The position numbers and the translations under genes were made by a program. Below, piece after piece: positions 6,007-13,176 of a stretch of 14,805 nt of DNA. The first letter of the stretch is position 1. Each line of letters starts with the position of its first letter. The stretch is from Candidatus Cloacimonadota bacterium. GTDB lineage: Bacteria; Cloacimonadota; Cloacimonadia; JGIOTU-2; B8-G9. The DNA lies in NCBI GenBank assembly GCA_003647765.1, contig QMNM01000007.1, positions 1 to 14,805 on the forward strand, in the 5' to 3' direction. The notes below the pieces were generated by a model that saw only the letters and a program-made list of their open reading frames with translations, ran no database searches and was not told where the DNA came from.

Positions 6007-7242
6007 TCAATTTTCACTATAATCAAACTCTGATATATCTATAACTTTATTATTAAGCAAATCAGGTTGAAAGTTCTTTGCTATATTTTTCAAACTCGCT
6101 TCACGAAACATCTTTTTATTTATCTCAATCCCGATACCAATTCTATTTAATCTTTTGGCTACAATTACAGAAGTAAAACTTCCCCCAAAAGGATCTAGAA
6201 CCTTTTCGCCTTTATAGCTAAACATCCTTACTGCAAATTCTGGTATTTCTTCTGGAAATGGAGCAGTATGTCCAAGAACATTTTTACCTTTACTATTTAT
6301 TTTTATAACCGGAGAAAATTTCACAATATCTCTACGCCATTTTTTGATAAATTCTTTTGGGATTTCATGCTCTTTTGATTGATGAGATTGTGTCATTATT
6401 GTCTTTAATGAGAACCTTTTGCCACGATTACTTTTACTTCTTTGAAAGCAATCTAAATTTTTACATTCCCAACTCATTAAACCGATTTCCGATTGTGTGT
6501 TTCCATTAACTTTCAGTGTCCCACAAATTGGGCAAGGATAACGAGTTCTATCTAATCTATGCTTATGAAAAATCAAAATATGTTCATAACAATTTGCTGG
6601 ATATTGATAAAATGGATATGGTTTGTTGCCGTGTTTATGCCTTTCTGTTTGGACTTCGCCTTTATCCCAGATAAAATCATCAACAAAAGTAAAACCTTCT
6701 TCCTCAAAAATCTTTGTAAAATATGAGCCAAGAGGTAATCTTCTTTTGCCCCAAACAGATTTGGTTGTTAAATTATCATTATCAAAAACATCACCAACAT
6801 TAAAAACAAATACACGGTGATTATCTAATACTCTGTAAGATTCCCGAATGATTTTACGCATATCTTCTAAATACTCATTTAGATTTTTCCATTGAGAGTA
6901 ATCACGGGCATTATAATATGGTGGGGAAGTAACCATAATATGAATTGATTCAGATTTCATTCCTTGCAGAACTTTTAAACAATCCCCCCAGATTATTTTT
7001 ATTCCATCATCTTCTTTCTCTATAAACTTTGATAATTTGTCATTGACACATTGATATTGTCTTTGATAATCTTCTTTAACGAATCGTATGTAAGTTTCAG
7101 AAAAATTTTTTATTATTTCATTACGGTTCTCTAATTTTCTCAAACATTCAATATCTTTTAGGAATTCATCTAAACGGACTTTAGAAAAAGTTTCCAATAA
7201 ATATGGTTCACTTATTTCTAAAATTTTATCTATGTAATGCAT
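6007..7242 (-). CDS. Site-specific DNA methyltransferase, beta class, probably N4-cytosine
   Basis: The 411-residue protein has catalytic motif IV TSPPYYNARDY (residues 105-115) before the AdoMet-binding motif VLDPFGGSFTS (348-358), which is the beta-class order. The SPPY form is typical of N4-cytosine enzymes, though some N6-adenine enzymes carry it. An 80-residue helical N-terminus precedes the domain. Between the motifs, in the likely target-recognition region, lies a Cys4 ribbon (C237, C240, C260, C265). The open frame reaches a TTG at 7332, but that extension reads through a perfect hairpin (7276-7318), so I take the ATG at 7242. The nuclease gene follows after one base, so the pair forms a compact operon. 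Its job would be to protect host DNA from the partner nuclease. Confidence 0.9.
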   Translation of the reverse strand: MHYIDKILEISEPYLLETFSKVRLDEFLKDIECLRKLENRNEIIKNFSETYIRFVKEDYQRQYQCVNDKLSKFIEKEDDGIKIIWGDCLKVLQGMKSESIHIMVTSPPYYNARDYSQWKNLNEYLEDMRKIIRESYRVLDNHRVFVFNVGDVFDNDNLTTKSVWGKRRLPLGSYFTKIFEEEGFTFVDDFIWDKGEVQTERHKHGNKPYPFYQYPANCYEHILIFHKHRLDRTRYPCPICGTLKVNGNTQSEIGLMSWECKNLDCFQRSKSNRGKRFSLKTIMTQSHQSKEHEIPKEFIKKWRRDIVKFSPVIKINSKGKNVLGHTAPFPEEIPEFAVRMFSYKGEKVLDPFGGSFTSVIVAKRLNRIGIGIEINKKMFREASLKNIAKNFQPDLLNNKVIDISEFDYSEN

Positions 7243-7275
7243 ACTTTTGTCATAAATGATTATCGTAAGAAACCT

Positions 7276-7318
7276 AAGAAACCCGACTCGAGTTCGGGAA
7301 GACCGAGTCGGGTTTCTT
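7276..7318. terminator. Perfect 15-bp hairpin between the GTPase and methyltransferase genes
   Basis: AAGAAACCCGACTCG (7276-7290) and CGAGTCGGGTTTCTT (7304-7318) are perfect inverted arms around a 13-base loop. The core is GC-rich and both ends carry A or T runs, so it can terminate in either direction. It begins about 10 bases after the GTPase stop codon on the minus strand. A further TAAGAAACC copy at 7266-7274 abuts the left arm. It marks the upstream edge of the restriction-modification pair. Confidence 0.7.
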
Positions 7319-7328
7319 GAGTCATACT

Positions 7329-8636
7329 TCAAAAATCTTTCAGCACATCAGCAATAGTTGGTCTGCCAATCTCCTGCAATTCATATTGAACACGAGTGCA
7401 TGGTTTATTTATGTCTATTATTCTTCTTAAATCAATAGGAGTCGCAATAATCACAGCATCACATTCTGTATGATTGATTGTGCATTCTAAATCCTCAATT
7501 TGCTGTTTGCCATATCCCATCGCAGGTAAAATAGTGCCTATCTCCGGATATTTCTTAAATGTATCCGTAATTGTGCCAACTGTATAAGGTCTGGGGTCAA
7601 CTAAATTCTTGCAATTGTATTTGTAAGCTGCAACAACACCAGCACCGTATGTCATTTCGCCATGCGTTAAAGTTGGACCATCCTCAATTACCAAAACTCT
7701 TTTTCCAGTAATAAGGTCAGGATTTTCAACCTTCAAAGGAGATGCTCCATCAATTACTTTTGCATACGGATTTCTCATTTTGATATTATGACGGACTGTC
7801 AATTTATCCTTAAAATCAGCAGTATCAATCTTATTTATCACAACTACATCTGCTAAATATAGATTTGTCTCACCTGGATAATAAGTAAGTTCATGTCCAG
7901 GTCTGAGAGGATCTACAACAGTTATTTGCAAGTCAGGTTTATAAAATGGTAAATCATTGTTTCCACCATCCCAAACAATAATATCAGCTTCTTTTTCCGC
8001 CTCTTCTAAAATTGCACAATAGTCAACACCAGCATAAACAATATTTCCACGATCAATATGTGGTTCGTATTCCTCTCGCTCTTCAATAGTGCAATTATAT
8101 CTTTCTAAATCTTCGTAACTTGCAAATCGTTGAACTTTTTGCTTTACTAAATCCCCATAAGGCATTGGATGTCTTATTACAACAATTTTTCTACCTTTTG
8201 CATTTAGAACCTCACATACTTTGCGTGTCGTTTGACTTTTTCCACAGCCAGTTCTTACAGCACATATGGCTATCACCGGCCTTAATGATTTTAACTGCGT
8301 ATTTTTAGTACCCATTATAATGAAGTCAGCACCGCAGGCATTTACTAATGATGCCTTATGCATTATTGTTTCATGTGATACATCACTATAAGCGAAAACA
8401 ACTAAATCTATATTTTCTTTTTTAATTAATTCTGGTAATTCCTCTTCTGAATAGATAGGGATGCCATCTGGATATAATTTGCCTGATAATTCCGCAGGAT
8501 ACTTTCTTCCATCAATGTTGGGAATTTGATTTGCTGTGAAAGCAACAATTTCATACTGCTCTTTATCTCTGAAGAATACATTAAAATTATGAAAATCTCT
8601 ACCAGCTGCACCCATAATTATAGTTCGTTGTCTCAT
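7329..8636 (-). CDS. Two-domain GTPase of the cyclic 2,3-diphosphoglycerate synthetase type
   Basis: The 435-residue protein begins with a Rossmann-like domain (MGAAGRDFHNFNVFFRD, residues 8-24), followed by a P-loop NTPase domain with AVRTGCGKSQTT (126-137, Lys133), DGGNNDLPFY (223-232) and NKID (268-271), the last giving guanine preference. It closely follows a family present in archaea and scattered bacteria that is usually annotated as cyclic 2,3-diphosphoglycerate synthetase or simply GTPase. I recognise the family, but the synthetase name is not proven for this branch. The ATG has AAGGAG eight bases upstream. A TTGACA lies at 8699-8704 and a perfect hairpin follows the stop, so this may be a single-gene transcript or the last gene of the pmbA-hydrolase group. 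Confidence 0.85.
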   Translation of the reverse strand: MRQRTIIMGAAGRDFHNFNVFFRDKEQYEIVAFTANQIPNIDGRKYPAELSGKLYPDGIPIYSEEELPELIKKENIDLVVFAYSDVSHETIMHKASLVNACGADFIIMGTKNTQLKSLRPVIAICAVRTGCGKSQTTRKVCEVLNAKGRKIVVIRHPMPYGDLVKQKVQRFASYEDLERYNCTIEEREEYEPHIDRGNIVYAGVDYCAILEEAEKEADIIVWDGGNNDLPFYKPDLQITVVDPLRPGHELTYYPGETNLYLADVVVINKIDTADFKDKLTVRHNIKMRNPYAKVIDGASPLKVENPDLITGKRVLVIEDGPTLTHGEMTYGAGVVAAYKYNCKNLVDPRPYTVGTITDTFKKYPEIGTILPAMGYGKQQIEDLECTINHTECDAVIIATPIDLRRIIDINKPCTRVQYELQEIGRPTIADVLKDF

Positions 8637-8698
8637 TATCAGTTCTCCTTAATCTTTCTTAATCTTAGTAAGGCAAAAAATGAAACTAGCCCTTTTAG

Positions 8699-8704
8699 TG
8701 TCAA
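8699..8704 (-). promoter_or_regulatory. Possible -35 element for the GTPase gene
   Basis: The minus strand reads a perfect TTGACA here, 62 bases before the GTPase ATG. The matching -10 region, about 17 bases on, is T-rich (CATTTT or ATTTTT) and poor. It is plausible but unsupported beyond the -35 match. Confidence 0.3.
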
Positions 8705-8747
8705 ATATATTTAACTAAACCAATTATGATAATATTCAAAATACTAA

Positions 8748-9569
8748 TTATTCATTTTTTTGACTGAAGCGATATGTTGATAATTCGCTATATAAATCAG
8801 TTCGTCTATCCTTAAAAAGATGATTATATTCATTTATATTTTTATTTCGTGCTTCTTGTGGGTCAATATCAACGATTCTTATCTCTTCCTTATCTATACT
8901 GGCTGATGCTAATATTTCACCTTTTGGAGACATTATTTGACTTGCACCAGTAAAATATAGTTCTGAACTTCTATTCTTATCTGAACCAATACGATTAGCA
9001 GTAATAATAAACACATTATTTTCAATGGCTCGCGCATACATTGCTTTTTGACAGTATGGCATAACCAAATTCGCTGAATGACATATAACATCTGCTCCTT
9101 TTAGTGCTAAAATCCGTGCTGATTCAGGAAATATCCAGTCAAAACATATCATTAAACCAAGTTTTACTTCTTGATAATTAAACACATTAAAACCGGTATT
9201 CCCTGGTGCAAAAAGCAATTTCTCCTTATAAAATAAATGTGTTTTCCTATACAATTCTATTTTCCCATCAGGATATACCAAAATAGAAGAGTTATAATAA
9301 ATCTCTTTATCCTGTTCTAAAATACCAACAACAATTGCAATATTTTCTCTTTTAGCAATATTACGAAAGAAATCAGCAATGCGTGATTGCTTTGCAGAAG
9401 CAGATAAGTATTTCATCTCATCCTTATTAGCAAATAAATATCCAGAAGTTGCTAATTCTGGTAAAACTATTAAATCAGCATTAACGTCGGTTAGTAATTT
9501 ATCAATTCTATGTAAATTCTTTTGCTCTTCAAAGAGACGAGGATAAAATTGCAAAAATCCTACACGCAT
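8748..9569 (-). CDS. Carbon-nitrogen hydrolase (nitrilase superfamily)
   Basis: The 273-residue protein has the full Glu-Lys-Cys catalytic set of the nitrilase superfamily: LPELATSGY (Glu38), YRKTHLFYKEK (Lys109) and MICFDWIFPE (Cys142). The length and the CFDW..PE signature fit amidase or omega-amidase-like members acting on small amides or carbamoyl compounds; the substrate cannot be told. There is no signal peptide, so it should be cytoplasmic. The ATG has TTGGAG about six bases upstream. It lies 102 bases after pmbA and 111 bases before the GTPase gene on the same strand. A palindrome and an octamer array fill the gap to pmbA, so co-transcription is possible but not shown. Confidence 0.93.
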   Translation of the reverse strand: MRVGFLQFYPRLFEEQKNLHRIDKLLTDVNADLIVLPELATSGYLFANKDEMKYLSASAKQSRIADFFRNIAKRENIAIVVGILEQDKEIYYNSSILVYPDGKIELYRKTHLFYKEKLLFAPGNTGFNVFNYQEVKLGLMICFDWIFPESARILALKGADVICHSANLVMPYCQKAMYARAIENNVFIITANRIGSDKNRSSELYFTGASQIMSPKGEILASASIDKEEIRIVDIDPQEARNKNINEYNHLFKDRRTDLYSELSTYRFSQKNE

Positions 9570-9596
9570 ACAAACTCCAATAAGAAAAATGGACTA

Positions 9597-9613
9597 TATT
9601 GATAATATCAATA
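9597..9613. promoter_or_regulatory. Palindrome upstream of the carbon-nitrogen hydrolase
   Basis: TATTGATA and TATCAATA form a perfect palindrome around a single A, 28 bases before the hydrolase start. It could bind a dimeric regulator or simply be an AT-rich inverted repeat. Confidence 0.35.
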
Positions 9614-9668
9614 ACTCTTATCTTCTTGAACTCTTGTCTTCTTGAACTCTTGAACTCTTGTCTTCTTG
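9613..9668. repeat. Octamer tandem array after pmbA
   Basis: Seven contiguous octamers alternate two types: AACTCTTA, TCTTCTTG, AACTCTTG, TCTTCTTG, AACTCTTG, AACTCTTG and TCTTCTTG. Only the first differs from its type, at its last base. The array ends three bases beyond the pmbA stop codon and is fully noncoding, with a period not divisible by three. Confidence 0.85.
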
Positions 9669-9671
9669 TCT

Positions 9672-11006
9672 CTACCCGCTTACAGATAATGCAGAAATCA
9701 ATATGCAGGGCGAACCAACAGCATTGAAGTTAAATTCCAAATCATTTCCAATAGCAACAATATCATTTAATAATTGTAGAAAATTCCCTGAAATAGTGAA
9801 GTTATGGACTGGATATTTCAATTTTCCATTTTGATAGAAGAAGCCTTGTGCTGATAATGAGAAATCACCGGAAACAGGATTACATCCACTATGCATTCCT
9901 TGTAATTCTACAATCTCTATGCAATTATTAGGTATATTTAAAATTTGCTCTCGTGTTTTATCACATTTCTCAAGATAGAAATTCGTATGAGATACAGTTA
10001 AAGTCCCTTTATAGCTACGAGATGCATTTCCAGTAGAACTTGTATTATCCTTATTTGCAGTAATTGTATTATGCAAAAATGATGTTAATGTCCCATTAGT
10101 TACAAGTTTAGTCATTTGTGAGGGATAGCCCTCATCGTCAAATGGACGAGTTGAAAAACCATGTTTTAATAAAGCATTATCAATGATATTCACTTTTTCA
10201 TTAGCGATTTTTTCCCCTAATTTTCCTTTTAACAAAGAATAGTTCTCTTGAACTGCTTTGGCAGAAAATATATTTGCAAAAGTATCCAAAAGTGTGGATG
10301 CCATTTTATTATTGAAAACTATTGGATATTTTCCAGGTTTTACCTCTTTTGCACCTAAAAGATTTACAGCTCTTTCAGCAGATTCCATACCAATTTTATC
10401 TGCCTTAATATCTTCAAATGAATGACTTATTTTATATGCCCTTCCTGATTTTATTTCTGTTTCTTTCTTTGCTAATGTCATTACAAAAGCATATCCTCTA
10501 TTTGTAATATATTCTCTGTCCAAACCTTGACTATTCGCAACTTTGATCTTAGATACAAAATCTCCAAATGATGAATGTGGCACATTTATAATCTTATTAT
10601 CAAATTCCCTTGCTGATTTTTCTAATAGTTTAGCCTTATCTATTTTATCTTCAACTTTTATATCTTCCCATTCCGGATAATATGTCTGTATTTTCTGTTC
10701 TATTTCAGCATAATTAGCGAACATTATTTTATCAGGATTATCAACATATTTAGCGTTTTCTAACGCAGATTTAATAATCATCTCAAAAGCATCATCAGAC
10801 ATTTTTTCTGTAAAAGCATAGCCAATATGGCCATTTTGAAGAACACGCACTCCTAATCCTAATCCATCTGAATAATCAAAACTCTCAACCTCTTGCTGAA
10901 ATATTTTCACGGAGAATGATTTATTAGCAGAAAGGTAAATTTCAATATCATCAATTTTTTTCTGTTTTGCTATTGAGAATATTTTTTCAAATTCTTTTTC
11001 ATACAT
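9672..11006 (-). CDS. PmbA/TldE-family protein (metalloprotease-related, TldD partner type)
   Basis: The 444-residue protein has the PmbA/TldE signature near the C-terminus, HSGCNPVSGDFSLSAQGFFY (about residues 372-391). It lacks the HExxxH motif that TldD uses to bind metal, so it is the E-type subunit. In E. coli TldD and TldE form a heterodimeric protease that processes microcin B17 and degrades unfolded peptides. No tldD lies in this window; the partner may be elsewhere or the protein may act alone. The open frame reaches a TTG at 11051, but the ATG at 11006 has GGGAG nine bases upstream and gives the normal length. It would be the first gene of a possible pmbA-hydrolase-GTPase group and is divergent from tetR. 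Confidence 0.92.
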   Translation of the reverse strand: MYEKEFEKIFSIAKQKKIDDIEIYLSANKSFSVKIFQQEVESFDYSDGLGLGVRVLQNGHIGYAFTEKMSDDAFEMIIKSALENAKYVDNPDKIMFANYAEIEQKIQTYYPEWEDIKVEDKIDKAKLLEKSAREFDNKIINVPHSSFGDFVSKIKVANSQGLDREYITNRGYAFVMTLAKKETEIKSGRAYKISHSFEDIKADKIGMESAERAVNLLGAKEVKPGKYPIVFNNKMASTLLDTFANIFSAKAVQENYSLLKGKLGEKIANEKVNIIDNALLKHGFSTRPFDDEGYPSQMTKLVTNGTLTSFLHNTITANKDNTSSTGNASRSYKGTLTVSHTNFYLEKCDKTREQILNIPNNCIEIVELQGMHSGCNPVSGDFSLSAQGFFYQNGKLKYPVHNFTISGNFLQLLNDIVAIGNDLEFNFNAVGSPCILISALSVSG

Positions 11007-11083
11007 TTTTAACACTCCCTTAAAAAAATTTTTGCCACAAAAACACAGCAAAAATATTAGAAATTTTATTTATTACAAATATG

Positions 11084-11126
11084 TTTTCACACTGACAGTG
11101 AAAAGATGTGTTACTTTTTATGTCAA
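11084..11126 (-). promoter_or_regulatory. Candidate pmbA promoter with overlapping palindrome
   Basis: On the minus strand TTGACA (11126-11121) lies about 17 to 18 bases before a palindrome, TTTTCAC-actgaca-GTGAAAA (11084-11104), which also contains CACTG-A-CAGTG. The palindrome occupies the expected -10 position, so it could be an operator, but no good -10 hexamer is seen there. Confidence 0.35.
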
Positions 11127-11156
11127 ATTAAATTTCCAGCAAGAAGGAAGTATATT

Positions 11157-11180
11157 GCCACAGAGACACAGAGAGAGAAA
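11157..11180 (+). repeat. CACAGAG-type dispersed repeat fragment upstream of tetR
   Basis: The bases GCCACAGAGACACAGAGAG match the CACAGAG part of the repeat at 1304-1330 and 3703-3716. A related inverted copy lies after tetR at 11963-11990, so the two flank that gene. Confidence 0.65.
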
Positions 11181-11259
11181 TATTCTTTTTAGCTAATTAT
11201 AACCAATTAACTAATTAACTAATTTAATGTTTAATTCGTAAATGGAAATTTTTTATTTT

Positions 11260-11287
11260 TTGACATCACAAAACTTTCTATTATATT
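11260..11287 (+). promoter_or_regulatory. Sigma70-type promoter of tetR
   Basis: TTGACA (11260-11265), a 16-base spacer and TATATT (11282-11287) form a near-consensus promoter. Transcription would begin near 11294, inside the direct-repeat candidate operator, giving a leader of about 50 bases. Confidence 0.65.
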
Positions 11288-11288
11288 T

Positions 11289-11316
11289 TGGACTAAAAGA
11301 CGAAAATGGTCTAAAA
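11289..11316 (+). promoter_or_regulatory. Direct-repeat candidate operator for the TetR regulator
   Basis: TGGACTAAAA (11289-11298) and TGGTCTAAAA (11307-11316) differ at one base and are 18 bases apart. They cover the predicted start of tetR transcription. AGAC...GTCT within the same span (11298-11301 and 11309-11312) also gives a small inverted repeat, the usual form for a TetR dimer. Autorepression is inferred. Confidence 0.45.
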
Positions 11317-11318
11317 TT

Positions 11319-11346
11319 CCAAAGAGGAAAATCCAAAGAGGAAAAA
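11319..11346 (+). repeat. Tandem duplication of the tetR ribosome binding site
   Basis: CCAAAGAGGAAAAT (11319-11332) is followed directly by CCAAAGAGGAAAAA (11333-11346), which runs into the ATG. The second AGAGG lies at a short but usable distance from the start; the first is 14 bases further up. Confidence 0.8.
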
Positions 11347-11918
11347 TGGATACGAAAAAAGAGCAAATATTAAAGGCAGCCGGAAATATTTTTGCAAAGT
11401 TCGGGCTAAAAAAAACAACAATGGATGAAATCGCAAAAATAGCTCGTATGGGCAAGTCAACAATATATTATTATTTTAAAAGCAAAGAATCCATATTTGC
11501 TGAAGTAATCGATAAAGAATCACGAATCTTAAAGCAAGAATTGTCAGAAGCAATTGCAAAAGCAACTAGTCCGCAACAAAAAATCAAAAATTATATGCTT
11601 ACCAGAATGAAACACCTGAAAAAGTTAATTAACTACAATACAAGCTTAACTGATGATTATCTTTCCCATTATTCATTTGTAGAAAATGCAAGAAAGGACT
11701 TTACTCAATATGAAATACATGCAATCAAAGACATACTTATTAACGGTATAGATCAGAACATATTTGCTATTGAAGATGCATCCGCGGTAGCTGTAATAAT
11801 TGTCAATGGAATTAAAGCTCTTGAACATATTCTATTTATTGAAAAATTGAGCGAAAATATAGAAAAGGAAATAGACCTGATATTGAATATTATTTTCAAG
11901 GGAATTGAGAAAAGATAA
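11346..11918 (+). CDS. TetR/AcrR-family transcriptional regulator
   Basis: The 190-residue protein has a typical TetR N-terminal helix-turn-helix: ILKAAGNIFAKFGLKKTTMD then EIAKIARMGKSTIYYYFKSKESIF (about residues 8-51). The variable helical C-terminal half (about 60-190) would bind a ligand and dimerise; the ligand is unknown. The ATG follows a duplicated AGAGG site and a near-consensus promoter with direct repeats over the start point, which fits autorepression. Downstream on the same strand, the GNAT-like and radical SAM genes are the natural targets. pmbA is divergent across 427 bp and less likely to be controlled. Confidence 0.93.
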   Translation: MDTKKEQILKAAGNIFAKFGLKKTTMDEIAKIARMGKSTIYYYFKSKESIFAEVIDKESRILKQELSEAIAKATSPQQKIKNYMLTRMKHLKKLINYNTSLTDDYLSHYSFVENARKDFTQYEIHAIKDILINGIDQNIFAIEDASAVAVIIVNGIKALEHILFIEKLSENIEKEIDLILNIIFKGIEKR

Positions 11919-11936
11919 AATTTTTTATAAAAATTT
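11918..11936 (+). terminator. Weak AT hairpin after tetR
   Basis: AAATTTTT and AAAAATTT form an 8-bp all-AT stem around a TAT loop, overlapping the tetR stop codon. It would be a weak terminator at best, so readthrough into the next gene is expected. Confidence 0.3.
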
Positions 11937-11962
11937 ATAGGTGATTAATTTTGTTTTGAGAA

Positions 11963-11990
11963 CTCCGTGCCTTTGTATTTCTGTGGTAAT
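11963..11990 (-). repeat. CACAGAG-type dispersed repeat fragment downstream of tetR
   Basis: Read on the minus strand this gives a CCACAGAAATACAAAGGCAC-type sequence ending in GGAG, a diverged inverted copy of 11157-11180. It fills part of the 114-bp gap between tetR and the GNAT-like gene. Confidence 0.55.
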
Positions 11991-12032
11991 GAAAAACTAA
12001 ATTAGTAAAACTCTCTAACAATAGGAATGAGA

Positions 12033-13148
12033 ATGAGTGTAAAAATTGATAACTTAAAAAATAAAGAGGATATGAAACAATTTCTTAAATTGCCTTGGAA
12101 AATCTATAAAGATAATCCATACTGGATTCCACCTCTTTTAAGTGAAGTAAAGAATACTCTTGATACTAAAAAGAATCCGTTTTGGGAACATGCCAAAAGA
12201 GAAATTTTCTTGGCAAAAAAAAACGATGAGGTAGTTGGAAGAATTGTGGCTACTATTGATGATAACCATAACAATTTTCATCAGGAAAAAACCGGATTCT
12301 TTGGCTTCTTTGAATGTGTAAATGATTTTGAGGTTGCACGATTACTATGGGATAAATCAAAAAATTGGTTGAAGATAAATAAAATGAATATTATGCGTGG
12401 ACCTGCAAGTCCAAGTTTGAATGATGAATGTGCTTTTCTTTTGGAAGGGTTTGATAAATCACCAACAATTATGATGCCTTATACTCCACCTTATTATTTG
12501 GAACTGGCTGAAAAGTATGGCTTTAAGAAAGCAAAGGATTTGTATGCTCTACTAAAAAAAACAGAAGATGGCATTCCTGAACGGATTGAAAAGATAGTAG
12601 AAAGGATTAAGAAGAAAACAAAAGTAAGAATCCGTCATTTTGATATGAAAAACTATAAAAGGGATATTCAATTTTTAAAAGATATTTATAATTCTGCCTG
12701 GGAAAAGAACTGGGGATTTGTCCCGATGACAGATAAGGAGATTGATTTAGCAGCAAAAAAGTTTAAACAATTTGCCGAACCAGAACTGAATTTATTTGCT
12801 GAAATTGATAATAAACCTATAGGAGTTTCCGTTACAATACCTGATATAAATCAAGTATTAAAAAAATTAAACGGCAAATTAGGTCTAATTGGAATTTTAA
12901 AATTCCTTTATTATAAAAAGAAAATTGATGGAACTCGTTCACTTATTGGTGGAGTTAAAAAAGAATATCGTAACACAGGAATAATTGCTGTTTTGTATTA
13001 TGAGACAACAATGAATGCTGTACGATTAGGTTACAAATGGGGTGAACTTGGTTGGAATTTGGAAGATAATGATTTAATAAACAGCTTTGATATGGCAATT
13101 GGCGGGAAAATTTATAAGAAATATAGAATTTATGAAATGGAAATATAA
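12033..13148 (+). CDS. GNAT-fold protein of the YghO-like uncharacterised family
   Basis: The 371-residue protein looks like a double-length GNAT-type acyltransferase. The N-terminal half has FLKLPWKIYKDNPYWIPPLL (about 18-37), then EIFLAKKNDEVVGRIVA, a GNAT-like strand pair. The C-terminal half has GVKKEYRNTGIIAVLYYET, resembling the acyl-CoA-binding loop, and GELGWNLEDNDLINSF followed by GGKIYKKYRIYE at the end. I recognise this as the family that includes E. coli YghO; the substrate is not known. AGGA sits against the ATG at 12027 but six bases before the ATG at 12033, so the latter is the better start. The radical SAM gene follows after 28 bases, giving a two-gene unit behind tetR. Confidence 0.75.
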   Translation: MSVKIDNLKNKEDMKQFLKLPWKIYKDNPYWIPPLLSEVKNTLDTKKNPFWEHAKREIFLAKKNDEVVGRIVATIDDNHNNFHQEKTGFFGFFECVNDFEVARLLWDKSKNWLKINKMNIMRGPASPSLNDECAFLLEGFDKSPTIMMPYTPPYYLELAEKYGFKKAKDLYALLKKTEDGIPERIEKIVERIKKKTKVRIRHFDMKNYKRDIQFLKDIYNSAWEKNWGFVPMTDKEIDLAAKKFKQFAEPELNLFAEIDNKPIGVSVTIPDINQVLKKLNGKLGLIGILKFLYYKKKIDGTRSLIGGVKKEYRNTGIIAVLYYETTMNAVRLGYKWGELGWNLEDNDLINSFDMAIGGKIYKKYRIYEMEI

Positions 13149-13176
13149 AAGCACATTTTAAAAATAAGGATTCGTT

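Larger units (their letters stand above)
11007..11345. other. Divergent intergenic region between pmbA and tetR
   Basis: This 339-bp gene-free stretch holds the likely pmbA promoter side (palindrome 11084-11104, minus-strand TTGACA at 11121-11126), two fragments of the dispersed CACA-rich repeat (11034-11049 and 11157-11180), an AATTAACT tandem (11205-11220) and the tetR promoter and operator region (11260-11345). I see no small gene in it. Confidence 0.6.

Noticed and set aside
5280-6026. Nuclease start at TTG 6026
   Set aside because: It adds only seven residues within the methyltransferase tail. The ATG at 6005, one base after the stop, is simpler. It cannot be fully excluded.
7243-7332. 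N-terminal extension of the methyltransferase from a TTG
   Set aside because: The extra 30 codons are the translation of the perfect hairpin at 7276-7318. The ATG at 7242 gives a normal protein.
11007-11051. N-terminal extension of the PmbA homologue from a TTG
   Set aside because: The added residues come from repeat sequence, and the ATG at 11006 has a good GGGAG site.
11231-11455. 74-codon minus-strand open frame across the tetR start
   Set aside because: It overlaps the tetR promoter and the helix-turn-helix coding region and has a hydrophobic shadow composition.
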